Assembly (NCBI RefSeq): GCF_003205575.1
Contig: NZ_PYBW01000155.1
Span: forward strand, 1 to 64,000
Source of the DNA: Streptomyces tateyamensis
Lineage (GTDB): Bacteria; Actinomycetota; Actinomycetes; Streptomycetales; Streptomycetaceae
Direction: 5' to 3'
DNA: 64,000 bases
Under the pieces are notes generated by a model. That model made no database searches. It had not been told where the DNA came from and saw only the letters and a program-made list of their open reading frames with translations. Position numbers and translations under genes: made by a program. Shown one piece after another: positions 16,520 through 24,957 of this stretch (position 1 is its first letter; each line of letters starts with the position of its first letter).

Positions 16520-18223
16520 GTGCCCCCGGTCCGCCGCACCCTCCACGCCCTGCTGACCGCCTCCGCGCTGCTCGCCCTGCCGCTGGCCAACTCCCCCGCC
16601 GCCACCGCGGCCGCACCACCTGCCGCACCGTCAACTCCCGCCGCCGCACCGCTCCTCGCCGCCACTCCCCCGATGGGATGGAACGACTGGGCGCACTACC
16701 AGTGCGGGATCACCGAGCAGACCATCACCGGCAACGCCGACGCGCTGGTCAGCAGCGGACTGGCGGCCAAGGGCTACACCACCGTGACGGTGGACGACTG
16801 CTGGATGGCGGGCAGTCGCGACAGCGCCGGCAACCTGGTCGCCGACCCGGTCAAGTTCCCGCACGGGATGGCCTGGTTGGGCGCCTACCTGCACGGCAAG
16901 GGCCTGAAGTTCGGCATCTACGAGGACGCCGGCTCCAGCACCTGCGGCGGCTACCCCGGCAGCGGGCGGCCGCAGGGCGGCGGGGCCGACCACTTCGTCC
17001 AGGACGCCGCCTCGTTCGCCGCCTGGGGCGTGGACTACCTGAAGCTGGACGGCTGCAACGTGTACGTCGCCGCCGGCCAGTCCCAGGAGGCCGCCTACCG
17101 CCAGGCCTACGACGCCCAGGCCGCCGCGCTGGCCGGCAGCGGCCGGGCGATCACCTTCTCCGAGTCCGCGCCCGCGTACTTCCAGAGCGGCGAGTGGGGC
17201 AGCCCCAGCTGGTTCTCGGTGCTGGGCTGGGTCGGCCAGGACGGCCAGCTCTGGCGTGAGGGCTACGACATCGCCACCTTCGACGCGAGCAGGCCGAACA
17301 CCTCCCGGTGGAGCTCCGTGCTGTCCAACTACGGCTACAACCGGTGGATCGGGCGCTACGCCAAGCCCGGCAACTGGAACGACCCCGACTTCCTGATCGC
17401 CGGCGACGGCGGCCTGAGCGACGAGGAGTCACGCAGCCAGGTGGCGCTCTGGTCGATGATGGCGGCCCCGATGATCCTCTCCTCGAACGTCGCCCAGCTG
17501 ACCCCCGCGGGCCTGGCCGCGCTCGGCAACACCGACCTGATCGCGCTGGACCAGGACAGCCTGGGCCGCCAGGCCTCGGTGGCCTCGTCCAACGCCAGCA
17601 CCGACGTGCTGGTGCGCCCGCTGGCGAACGGCGACCGTGCGGTGGCCGTGCTCAACCGCTCGGCGAGCGCCGCCGCACTCTCCGTCCCGCTGGCCGACGC
17701 GGGCCTGGCGAACTGCACAGTGACCGCCAAGAACCTGTGGACCGGGGCGGGTTCGACCGTCTCCAGCGCGCTGACCGCGACCGTCCCGGCGCACGGCACC
17801 GCGGTGTGGCGGCTCACCCCGAACGGCTGCGCGGCCGCGGTGCCGACCGGCCAGCTGACCGGCAACGGGGCCAAGTGCGCGGACGACTCCGGCAGCGCCA
17901 CCACCGACGGCAACCCGGTGATCCTCTACACCTGCACCGGCAACGCCAACCAGCGCTGGTCGCTGCCCGGTGACGGGACCGTGCGCACCCTGGGCAAGTG
18001 CCTGACCGCCTCGGGCACCGCGGCCGGCTCCTGGGCCGTGCTGTCCGGCTGCACCGGCGCCACCACCCAGCAGTGGAGCTACCGCGGCGACGGCACCCTG
18101 GCCAACACCGCCTCCGCCCTGTGCCTGGACGTCTACGGCGGCGGCACCGCCGACGCCACCCGGCTGGACATCTGGACCTGTGGCAGCCACCAGTCCAACC
18201 AGGCCTGGTCGCTGCCCGGCTGA
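16520..18223 (+). CDS. secreted GH27 alpha-galactosidase-like glycosidase with ricin-type lectin domain
   Basis: This 567-residue protein starts at GTG 16520 after GGAAGGAG. A signal peptide (about residues 1-33) precedes a GH27 (beta/alpha)8 domain beginning TPPMGWNDW. The nucleophile Asp lies in YLKLDGCN (near residue 179). A beta-sandwich domain (about 360-430) and a C-terminal ricin-type beta-trefoil with three QxW motifs (NQRW, TQQW, NQAW) follow. Family 27 includes alpha-galactosidases, alpha-N-acetylgalactosaminidases and beta-L-arabinopyranosidases, and the exact specificity is open. It is exported, probably to degrade plant galactosides. No dre was found upstream. Confidence 0.88.
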   Translation: MPPVRRTLHALLTASALLALPLANSPAATAAAPPAAPSTPAAAPLLAATPPMGWNDWAHYQCGITEQTITGNADALVSSGLAAKGYTTVTVDDCWMAGSRDSAGNLVADPVKFPHGMAWLGAYLHGKGLKFGIYEDAGSSTCGGYPGSGRPQGGGADHFVQDAASFAAWGVDYLKLDGCNVYVAAGQSQEAAYRQAYDAQAAALAGSGRAITFSESAPAYFQSGEWGSPSWFSVLGWVGQDGQLWREGYDIATFDASRPNTSRWSSVLSNYGYNRWIGRYAKPGNWNDPDFLIAGDGGLSDEESRSQVALWSMMAAPMILSSNVAQLTPAGLAALGNTDLIALDQDSLGRQASVASSNASTDVLVRPLANGDRAVAVLNRSASAAALSVPLADAGLANCTVTAKNLWTGAGSTVSSALTATVPAHGTAVWRLTPNGCAAAVPTGQLTGNGAKCADDSGSATTDGNPVILYTCTGNANQRWSLPGDGTVRTLGKCLTASGTAAGSWAVLSGCTGATTQQWSYRGDGTLANTASALCLDVYGGGTADATRLDIWTCGSHQSNQAWSLPG

Positions 18224-18244
18224 CCGTGAAGGACCGCACCGCCG

Positions 18245-18278
18245 GCCGGCCGCGGGCGCCCCGGCGCCCGCGGCCGGC
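18245..18278 (+). terminator. terminator after the GH27 gene
   Basis: Arms at 18245-18260 and 18263-18278 form a 16-bp perfect GC stem with a 2-base centre, 21 bp after the GH27 stop codon. Confidence 0.75.
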
Positions 18279-18335
18279 TCGCGGCGTCCCGGCCCCCGGC
18301 GACGGCACCGGCCCGCGGATTGGCACACTTGTCCG

Positions 18336-18827
18336 ATGGACTTCGTCATTCGCCGCGCGCTCGACACCGACCTGACCGCCGCCGGTGAGGTGACCGTGGA
18401 GGCGTTCGTCGGGGACGGCCACACCCCGCCCGACGCGCAGTACGTGACGCTGCTGCGCGACGCCCGGCGCCGGGCCGCCGAGGCGGAGCTGCTGGTCGCC
18501 GTCGACGCGGCGGGCCGGGTGCTCGGGACCGTGACGCTGGCGGTGGGCGGCGGCGAGTGGGCCGACATCGCCCGCTCGGACGAGGGCGAGATCCGGATGC
18601 TGGCCGCCGCCGGCGCCGCCCGGGGACTCGGCGTGGGCGAGGCGCTGGTGCGCGCGGCGGTGGACCGGTGCCGCGAGCTGGGCCTGGCGGGCCTGGCCTT
18701 CTCCACCCGCCCCGGCATGAAGGCCGCGCACCGGATCTACGAGCGGGTCGGCTTCGCCCGGGCCCCGGAGCGCGACTGGTGCCCGCGCGAGGGCATCGAC
18801 CTGTGGGTGTACGCAATGGCCTTCTGA
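18336..18827 (+). CDS. GNAT-family N-acetyltransferase
   Basis: This 163-residue single-domain GNAT protein has the acetyl-CoA-binding motif A near residues 88-104 (RMLAAAGAARGLGVGEAL, a variant of the R/Q-x2-G-x-G/A loop). Motif B has the usual YERVGFAR. The acceptor substrate cannot be inferred. ATG 18336 has no obvious ribosome site. It follows the GH27 terminator and precedes the nrdAB control region. Confidence 0.8.
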   Translation: MDFVIRRALDTDLTAAGEVTVEAFVGDGHTPPDAQYVTLLRDARRRAAEAELLVAVDAAGRVLGTVTLAVGGGEWADIARSDEGEIRMLAAAGAARGLGVGEALVRAAVDRCRELGLAGLAFSTRPGMKAAHRIYERVGFARAPERDWCPREGIDLWVYAMAF

Positions 18828-18925
18828 GGCCTGCCGGGACAGCGGCACGGTCCCGGCTGACCCGCAATCAGGCCGGTTCCGCGAAGCGGCCAGCACCACA
18901 GCGCGACGGATCCGACACGCCGTGA

Positions 18926-18972
18926 ACACTACATCTGGGCCTTCGTCGGGCAGCCGCCACTACATGTATGCT
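18926..18972 (+). promoter_or_regulatory. paired NrdR boxes at the nrdAB promoter
   Basis: Two 16-bp elements resemble the NrdR-box consensus (acaCwAtATaTwGtgt): ACACTACATCTGGGCC at 18926-18941 and CCACTACATGTATGCT at 18957-18972. They are 31 bp apart, three helical turns, which is the standard spacing. The second overlaps the likely -10 box. NrdR represses ribonucleotide reductase genes when dATP is high. Confidence 0.75.
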
Positions 18973-18984
18973 CACTCTCGCTGT

Positions 18985-19110
18985 CGACGCAGGGGAACCC
19001 GGTGCAAGTCCGGGACTGCCCCGCAGCGGTGAGCGCTACCGGCCCCGGCCGGCTCCGCGAGTCCGAGTACCTGCCGACGGTGTGCCATCCGGGCCTCCCC
19101 GCAGAGGCCT
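18985..19110 (+). ncRNA. adenosylcobalamin (B12) riboswitch
   Basis: The conserved cobalamin-aptamer core can be read: the GGTGCAAGTCCGGGACTGCC segment (19001-19020), CCCGCA following it, and the B12 box AGTCCGAGTACCTGCC at 19060-19075. It sits in the nrdAB leader, between the NrdR boxes and the start codon. In S. coelicolor an equivalent riboswitch shuts off the class Ia reductase when B12 is present, leaving the B12-dependent class II enzyme in charge. Aptamer ends are approximate. Confidence 0.93.
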
Positions 19111-19245
19111 TCACAGCACCAGCACCGTCCGGCCCCGCGGGTGGGTCAGGGTGACGACGCGCGGCGGAACGATCCGGCGTGCCGTTTTCCCCTGCCGCGC
19201 GCTTGGCCGGACACCGTCCGCCGCCGCCACAGGAGAGAGTGCGCC

Positions 19246-21651
19246 TTGACCGTCGCTGCCTCAGTCGCCCTGCCGTCCCAGGGATCCGCAGTTGCCCCCA
19301 CCGACCCCGGTACGGCGCTGCTCCGGCTGCTCACTGATTGCAGCACCGACCTTCCGCAGGTGGACCCCGGCCACGTCGCCGCCGCCGCGCTGCGCGGCCG
19401 CCACGCTGGTTCGGACTTCGCCGAGCTGCGCGGGCTGGCCGTGGACGCCGCCGCTTCGATGATCGCCGAGGACCCGCAGTACTCGAAGCTGGCCGCCCGG
19501 CTGCTCGCCCGCGAGATCCTCGACGAGGCCGCCACCCAGGGTGTGGTCAGCTTCGCCGACTCGGTCGCCGTCGGCCACGCCGAGGGCCTGATCGGCGACA
19601 CCACCGCCGACTTCGTGGCCAAGCACGCCGCCGTGCTGAACGCGCTGATCGACCCGGCCGGTGACGACCGCTTCGAGTACTTCGGCCTGCGCACCGTGCA
19701 GTCCCGCTACCTGCTGCGCCACCCGATCACCCGTCAGGTGGTCGAGACCCCGCAGCACTTCCTGCTCCGGGTGGCCTGCGGCCTGGCGGTCGGCGACAGC
19801 GAGCAGTCGGTGGCCGAGGTGGCCGAGCTCTACCGCCTGATGAGTCGGCTCGAGTACCTGACCAGCTCGCCCACCCTGTTCAACTCCGGCACCCGGCACC
19901 CGCAGATGTCCAGCTGCTACCTGCTGGACTCGCCGCTGGACAACCTGGACTCGATCTACGAGCGCTACGCCCAGATCGCCCGGCTGTCCAAGCACGCCGG
20001 CGGCATCGGCCTGTCCTACTCGCGGATCCGCTCGCGCGGCAGCCTGATCCGCGGCACCAACGGCCAGTCCAACGGCATCGTGCCGTTCCTGCGCACCCTC
20101 GACTCCTCGGTCGCCGCGGTCAACCAGGGCGGCCGGCGCAAGGGCGCGGCCTGCGTCTACCTGGAGACCTGGCACGCGGACATCGAGGAGTTCCTGGAGC
20201 TGCGGGACAACACCGGCGAGGAGGCCCGCCGGACCCACAACCTCAACCTGGCGCACTGGATCCCGGACGAGTTCATGCGCCGGGTCAACGCCAACGCCGA
20301 CTGGTCGCTCTTCTCCCCGGCCGACGTGCCCGAGCTGGTCGACCTGTGGGGCGCCGACTTCGACGAGGCGTACCTGAAGGCCGAGCAGGCCGGCAAGGCG
20401 GTGCGCACCATCCCCGCCCAGACCCTGTACGCCCGGATGATGCGCACCCTGGCGCAGACCGGCAACGGCTGGATGACCTTCAAGGACGCCGCCAACCGGG
20501 CCGCCAACCAGACCGCGCTGCCGGGCCGCACGGTGCACTCCTCCAACCTGTGCACCGAGATCCTGGAGGTCACCGACGACTCCGAGACCGCGGTCTGCAA
20601 CCTCGGCTCGGTCAACCTCGGCGCCCACCTGGCCGACGGCGCCACCGCGGCGGACCTGCTGAACGCGATGGACTGGGAGCGGCTGGACGCCACCGTGCGC
20701 ACCGCGGTGACCTTCCTGGACCGCGTGGTGGACATCAACTTCTACCCGACCACCGAGGCCGGCACCTCCAACTCGCGCTGGCGGCCGGTGGGCCTGGGCG
20801 TGATGGGCCTGCAGGACGTCTTCTTCAGGCTGCGGCTGGACTTCGACTCCGCCGAGGCCAAGGAGCTGTCCACGCTGATCGCCGAGCGGATCATGCTGAC
20901 CGCCTACGAGCGCTCCAGCGAGCTGGCCGAGCAGTTCGGGCAGCACCCGGCCTACGCCGAGACCCGGGCGGCCCAGGGGCAGCTGCACATCGACCACTTC
21001 GGCACCACCCCGCAGTGGCAGGAGCGCTGGGACGCGCTGCGCGCCACCGTGGCCCGCACCGGCCTGCGCAACTCGCTGCTGCTGGCGATCGCCCCGACCG
21101 CCACCATCGCCTCGATCGCCGGCGTCTACGAGTGCATCGAGCCGCAGGTCTCCAACCTGTTCAAGCGCGAGACCCTGTCCGGCGAGTTCCTCCAGGTCAA
21201 CCCCTACCTGGTGAAGGAGCTCAAGGAGCTGGGCGTCTGGGACCAGCAGACTCGCGACGCGCTGCGCGAGGCCAACGGCAGCGTGCAGGAGCTGGGCTGG
21301 CTGCCGGCCGAGGTGCGCTCGCTGTACCGCACCGCCTGGGAGCTGCCGCAGCGCGCGCTGATCGACCTGGCCGCGGCCCGCCAGCCGTACATCGACCAGA
21401 GCCAGTCGCTGAACCTGTTCATGGCGGCGCCGACCATCGGCAAGCTCAGCTCGATGTACGCCTACGCGTGGAAGGTCGGTCTGAAGACCACCTACTACCT
21501 GCGCTCGCGTCCGGCCACCCGGATCGCCCAGGCCGCCCCCGGCGCCGCCCGCACGGCTGCGCCGCTGCCCACCCCCACCACGACCCAGGCCGAGCAGGAC
21601 GCCATCGCCTGCTCCCTGGAGAACCCCGAGTCCTGCGAGGCCTGCCAGTGA
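19246..21651 (+). CDS. nrdA: class I ribonucleoside-diphosphate reductase, alpha subunit
   Basis: This 801-residue catalytic subunit makes dNDPs from NDPs. Active-site residues are in place: the first redox Cys in MSSCYLLDS, the Asn-Cys-Glu triad in SNLCTEI, the partner Cys in AVCNLGSVNLG, the radical-transfer Tyr pair in KTTYYLRSR, and a C-terminal CEAC pair for thioredoxin-type reduction. No recognisable N-terminal ATP cone is visible before the catalytic domain. The start is TTG 19246, nine bases after AGGAGAG; no closer ATG or GTG fits. It is regulated by NrdR boxes and the B12 riboswitch, and it overlaps nrdB by four bases. Confidence 0.95.
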   Translation: MTVAASVALPSQGSAVAPTDPGTALLRLLTDCSTDLPQVDPGHVAAAALRGRHAGSDFAELRGLAVDAAASMIAEDPQYSKLAARLLAREILDEAATQGVVSFADSVAVGHAEGLIGDTTADFVAKHAAVLNALIDPAGDDRFEYFGLRTVQSRYLLRHPITRQVVETPQHFLLRVACGLAVGDSEQSVAEVAELYRLMSRLEYLTSSPTLFNSGTRHPQMSSCYLLDSPLDNLDSIYERYAQIARLSKHAGGIGLSYSRIRSRGSLIRGTNGQSNGIVPFLRTLDSSVAAVNQGGRRKGAACVYLETWHADIEEFLELRDNTGEEARRTHNLNLAHWIPDEFMRRVNANADWSLFSPADVPELVDLWGADFDEAYLKAEQAGKAVRTIPAQTLYARMMRTLAQTGNGWMTFKDAANRAANQTALPGRTVHSSNLCTEILEVTDDSETAVCNLGSVNLGAHLADGATAADLLNAMDWERLDATVRTAVTFLDRVVDINFYPTTEAGTSNSRWRPVGLGVMGLQDVFFRLRLDFDSAEAKELSTLIAERIMLTAYERSSELAEQFGQHPAYAETRAAQGQLHIDHFGTTPQWQERWDALRATVARTGLRNSLLLAIAPTATIASIAGVYECIEPQVSNLFKRETLSGEFLQVNPYLVKELKELGVWDQQTRDALREANGSVQELGWLPAEVRSLYRTAWELPQRALIDLAAARQPYIDQSQSLNLFMAAPTIGKLSSMYAYAWKVGLKTTYYLRSRPATRIAQAAPGAARTAAPLPTPTTTQAEQDAIACSLENPESCEACQ

Positions 21652-22673
21652 GCACCCCTGCCGGCGACCAGCGCAAGCTGCTGCTCGACCCCGGCTTCGA
21701 GCTGACCCTGCGTCCGATGCGCTACCCGTCGTTCTACGACCGGTACCGCGACGCGATCAAGAACACCTGGACCGTGGAGGAGGTGGACCTGCACTCCGAC
21801 GTCGCCGACCTGGCCAAGCTGACCGAGGGCGAGCGCCATCTGATCGGCCGTCTGGTCGCCTTCTTCGCCACCGGGGACTCGATCGTCGCCAACAACGTGG
21901 TGCTGAGCCTCTACAAGCACATCAACTCCCCCGAGGCCCGGCTCTACCTCTCCCGGCAGCTGTTCGAGGAGGCGGTGCACGTCCAGTTCTACCTGACCCT
22001 GCTGGACACCTACCTGCCCGATCCGGACGACCGCACGGCGGCCTTCGCGGCGGTGGAGAACATCCCCTCCATCGCGCAGAAGGCGCAGTTCTGCTTCAAG
22101 TACATGAACGCGGTCGACCACCTCGAGTCGCTGCAGAGCAAGGACGACCGCCGGGCCTTCCTGCTCAACCTGATCTGCTTCGCGGCCTGTGTGGAGGGCC
22201 TGTTCTTCTACGGCGCCTTCGCCTACGTGTACTGGTTCCGCAGCCGCGGCCTGCTGCACGGCCTGGCCACCGGCACCAACTGGGTGTTCCGCGACGAGTC
22301 CATGCACATGGACTTCGCGATGTCGGTGGTGGACACCGTGCGCGAGGAGGAGCCGGACCTCTTCGACGAGAAGATGGCCCAGCAGGTCACCGAGATGCTG
22401 GAGGAGGCCGTCGAGGCCGAGCTCCAGTTCGCCCGCGACCTGTGCGGCGACGGCCTGGCCGGGATGAACACCGAGTCGATGCGCCAGTACCTGGAGGCCG
22501 TCGCCGACCAGCGGCTGGCCCGCCTGGGCCTGCCGGTCCGGTACGGCTCGACCAACCCGTTCGGCTTCATGGAGCTGCAGAACGTCCAGGAGCTGACCAA
22601 CTTCTTCGAGCGCCGGGTCTCCGCGTACCAGGTGGCGGTCGAGGGTTCGGTCTCCTTCGACGACGAGTTCTAG
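21648..22673 (+). CDS. nrdB: class I ribonucleoside-diphosphate reductase, beta subunit
   Basis: This 341-residue radical-bearing subunit keeps all the metal ligands: Asp in TGDSIVANN, Glu and His in EEAVH, Glu in CVEGLFF, and Glu/His in ESMHMDF. The radical Tyr is present four residues after the ligand His (VHVQFY), so this is a tyrosyl-radical enzyme and not class Ic. GTG 21648 overlaps the nrdA stop (GTGA). The third gene, nrdS, that follows in S. coelicolor is absent; the next gene is convergent. The operon ends in a 16-bp hairpin. Confidence 0.95.
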   Translation: MSTPAGDQRKLLLDPGFELTLRPMRYPSFYDRYRDAIKNTWTVEEVDLHSDVADLAKLTEGERHLIGRLVAFFATGDSIVANNVVLSLYKHINSPEARLYLSRQLFEEAVHVQFYLTLLDTYLPDPDDRTAAFAAVENIPSIAQKAQFCFKYMNAVDHLESLQSKDDRRAFLLNLICFAACVEGLFFYGAFAYVYWFRSRGLLHGLATGTNWVFRDESMHMDFAMSVVDTVREEEPDLFDEKMAQQVTEMLEEAVEAELQFARDLCGDGLAGMNTESMRQYLEAVADQRLARLGLPVRYGSTNPFGFMELQNVQELTNFFERRVSAYQVAVEGSVSFDDEF

Positions 22674-22710
22674 GGCCTGGTCACTGGTCGCCACACCACG
22701 CACGACGATG

Positions 22711-22746
22711 GCCCGTCGGGCACCGGAACCCCGGTGCCCGACGGGC
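22711..22746. terminator. bidirectional terminator between nrdB and the lectin gene
   Basis: The arms GCCCGTCGGGCACCGG and CCGGTGCCCGACGGGC form a 16-bp perfect stem with an AACC loop. It lies between two convergent genes and can serve both. Confidence 0.85.
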
Positions 22747-22766
22747 CCTCACCCGTACCGGCCGGG

Positions 22767-24791
22767 TCAGCCGGCCTGCACGGTGCCGCTGGCCCACAGC
22801 GCACCGCCGGCGGCGGGACCGCCGCCGGCCCGGTAGACCACCAGGTTCCCGTCGTCCTGCACCAGGAAGTAGGCACCGGGGTTGCCCCAGGTGTTGGGGG
22901 TCCACAGCGCCCAGTTGCTGGTCGCGCTGCCGCCCGAGCGGTAGAGCACCAGGTTGCCGTCGGTCTGCATGCTCAGGTAGGCGCCGGGGTTGTTGAACGT
23001 GTTGGCGGACCAGATCGCCGCCCCGTCGCTCTTGCGGTAGAGCACCAGGTTGCCGTCGGCCTGCATGGCCAGCCGGGTCTGCTTCGCGTCCACCCAGCGG
23101 CCGGCCGTCAGCCCCTGGCCGCCGCTGACGGTGGCCGGCATCGCGTAACTGCCGCTCGCCCAGACCGCGCCACCGGTGCCCGGGCCGCCGCCCGGCCGGT
23201 AGACCACCACGTTGCCGTCCTCCTGGACGGTCAGCGTGGCACCGGGGTTGCCGTCGGTGAAGGAGGCCCAGAGCGCGGCGCCGTCGGTGCGGTAGACCAC
23301 CAGGTTGCCGTCGCGCTGCATCACCGCGTAGGCGCCCGGGTTGCCCCCGGTGTTGGAGTGCCACAGGGTCTGCGCACCGCCGCCGGTCTTCAGGGTCGCC
23401 ACCAGGTCACCGCCGGTCTGCATGGTCAGGGTGACCGGCGCCGTGCTGGTGGTCAGACTCTGACCGCCCGTCAGCTGGTCGCCCACGCCCATCGCGTTGC
23501 CGCCGGCCTGGGTGGCGACGCTGACCGCGTCGGCGTCGATGTTGAGCTTGACGCCGCCCCAGGTCTGGTCGCCGTTGAGGTACTGGTGCACCCGGTTGGC
23601 ACCCGGCCAGTAGCCCGCGGGCACGCCCATCCCGGCGTCCGAGGTGTTCTGGTTGGAGTTCCAGGCGGCCGCCCAGACCACGTCCGGGCGGGCGAAGGAG
23701 CTGTCGTTGTAGTGCGCCGACAGGTCCGCCAGCCCGCTGTACGGGCCGGAGTAGACGCCGGAGCGGTAGCCGGCCTGCTTCAGTGCGCTGGTCCAGCCGT
23801 TCAGGTAGGACAGCGACCGGGCGCCGGAGGTCGAGGAGTCGTAGTTCTCCAGGTCGTTGTAGATCGTGGAACCGGCCGGGAAGCCCAGCGCGGTGAGCTT
23901 GGTGATCGCGTCGCCCGCGTCGCTCTGGCCCTGCTGCTGCGCGGTCGGCAGGTCGGTGGAGATCTGCAGCGCGAACTTGGTGTTGGCCTGGTGCCCGACG
24001 TAGATCGGCAGGAAGGACCAGCCGGCCTGGGCCTGGCGGCTCACCCAGCCCGCGTCCAGGTTGCCGGCGCCGCAGGCCTGGGCCGGGCCGCCGATGTAGA
24101 TGCCCACCGACTGGTAGGGCGAGTTGGCCTTCCAGGTGTTCATCAGCGTGTCCGAGGGCGCGGTGCAGGCGTCGAAGCCCTTGCCGATGTCCACGGTGAG
24201 CGGGGTGCCGGAGGTGGCCGCCGCCGGGGCGGCCGCGGCCTGCGCGCGCGGCGCGGGTGCCGGGGCGCCGCTCTGCGCGCCGGACTGGGCGGCGCCGGCC
24301 GGCCGGGTCACCGTGGCACCGGCCAGCAGGGTGTTGACGACCTGCTCACCGGCGCCGTAACTGGCCGTCAGCTGCAGCCCGGTGCCGCGCAGTTGGACCC
24401 GGATCTCGCGGCTGCTGCGGCCGGCCTCGACCACCGCGGCGGGGACGGCGGCACCGGCCTCGACCACCGGGGCCGCCGGGCGGCCGGGGACCGCCGCGGG
24501 GGTCGGCTCGATCAGCAGCGCGTCGGTCCGCCCGCCCGCCAGGTGCGCCGGGCAGTCCTGGTCCGCGCCCGGGGTGCCGAGGTAGACGGTGTGCTGGTCG
24601 AAGCGCACGCAGCTGCGCGGGTTCTGGGCCAGGTCGACGACCTGCCAGTCGGCCGGCACCTGGAGGTGGTAGCCGCGGTAGTCGACGGCGCGGCTGCTGT
24701 CGGCCGCCAGCGCCTGCGGCACGGCCAGGCTGGACAGGCCGGCGGTCAAAAGGAGGAGGGCAGCGGCACTGCCCGCCGAGCGTTGTGGCAT
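22767..24791 (-). CDS. secreted DUF1906 glycoside-hydrolase-like protein with two bulb-lectin domains
   Basis: This 674-residue secreted protein has a signal peptide ending near residue 29 (AVPQALA). A Pro/Ala-rich region (about 95-200) separates it from a DUF1906 domain (about 200-440; IGKGFDACTAPS and NDLENY), a GH25-like barrel whose Asp/Glu could act on cell-wall glycan. The C-terminus carries two B-type mannose-lectin domains with the QxDGNxVxY motif at about 492, 523, 577, 609 and 645, plus one degenerate copy near 460. A role in binding mannosylated or other surface glycans is inferred; activity is unknown. The start is ATG 24791. An inverted repeat lies about 32 bp upstream. Confidence 0.85.
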   Translation of the reverse strand: MPQRSAGSAAALLLLTAGLSSLAVPQALAADSSRAVDYRGYHLQVPADWQVVDLAQNPRSCVRFDQHTVYLGTPGADQDCPAHLAGGRTDALLIEPTPAAVPGRPAAPVVEAGAAVPAAVVEAGRSSREIRVQLRGTGLQLTASYGAGEQVVNTLLAGATVTRPAGAAQSGAQSGAPAPAPRAQAAAAPAAATSGTPLTVDIGKGFDACTAPSDTLMNTWKANSPYQSVGIYIGGPAQACGAGNLDAGWVSRQAQAGWSFLPIYVGHQANTKFALQISTDLPTAQQQGQSDAGDAITKLTALGFPAGSTIYNDLENYDSSTSGARSLSYLNGWTSALKQAGYRSGVYSGPYSGLADLSAHYNDSSFARPDVVWAAAWNSNQNTSDAGMGVPAGYWPGANRVHQYLNGDQTWGGVKLNIDADAVSVATQAGGNAMGVGDQLTGGQSLTTSTAPVTLTMQTGGDLVATLKTGGGAQTLWHSNTGGNPGAYAVMQRDGNLVVYRTDGAALWASFTDGNPGATLTVQEDGNVVVYRPGGGPGTGGAVWASGSYAMPATVSGGQGLTAGRWVDAKQTRLAMQADGNLVLYRKSDGAAIWSANTFNNPGAYLSMQTDGNLVLYRSGGSATSNWALWTPNTWGNPGAYFLVQDDGNLVVYRAGGGPAAGGALWASGTVQAG

Positions 24792-24822
24792 GAGGTGGGA
24801 TTCGCCCCTTCGTTCGCGAGCA

Positions 24823-24839
24823 TGTGATGATCAATCACA
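24823..24839. repeat. inverted repeat upstream of the lectin gene
   Basis: TGTGAT-GATCA-ATCACA is a perfect 6-bp inverted repeat, 32 bp before the start codon. It resembles a CRP site, but the half-site spacing is 7 rather than 6, so the binding protein is unclear. Confidence 0.5.
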
Positions 24840-24896
24840 CGCAATGCGAACGATAATAAGCACGCCTGACAGCGCGGCTTCGGCGGCACGCACGAC

Positions 24897-24928
24897 ACCG
24901 CGGCCCCGCCCGGAGGCGGGGCCGCGGT
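24897..24928 (-). terminator. def terminator
   Basis: The arms ACCGCGGCCCCGCC and GGCGGGGCCGCGGT form a 14-bp perfect stem with a CGGA loop, 29 bp beyond the def stop codon. Confidence 0.8.
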
Positions 24929-24957
24929 CGGGTCGCGACGGGGTGGCCGACGCTTCG

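Larger units (their letters stand above)
18828..19245. other. nrdAB leader and promoter region
   Basis: This 418-bp gap holds paired NrdR boxes, a presumed -10 box (TATGCT, 18967-18972) overlapping the second box, the B12 riboswitch, and an expression platform with a small hairpin (GCCTC/GAGGC, 19093-19108). The AGGAGAG ribosome site precedes the TTG start of nrdA. Confidence 0.7.

Noticed and set aside
24823..24839. CRP site upstream of the lectin gene
   Set aside because: The half sites TGTGA and TCACA are separated by 7 bp rather than 6. I list it only as an inverted repeat.
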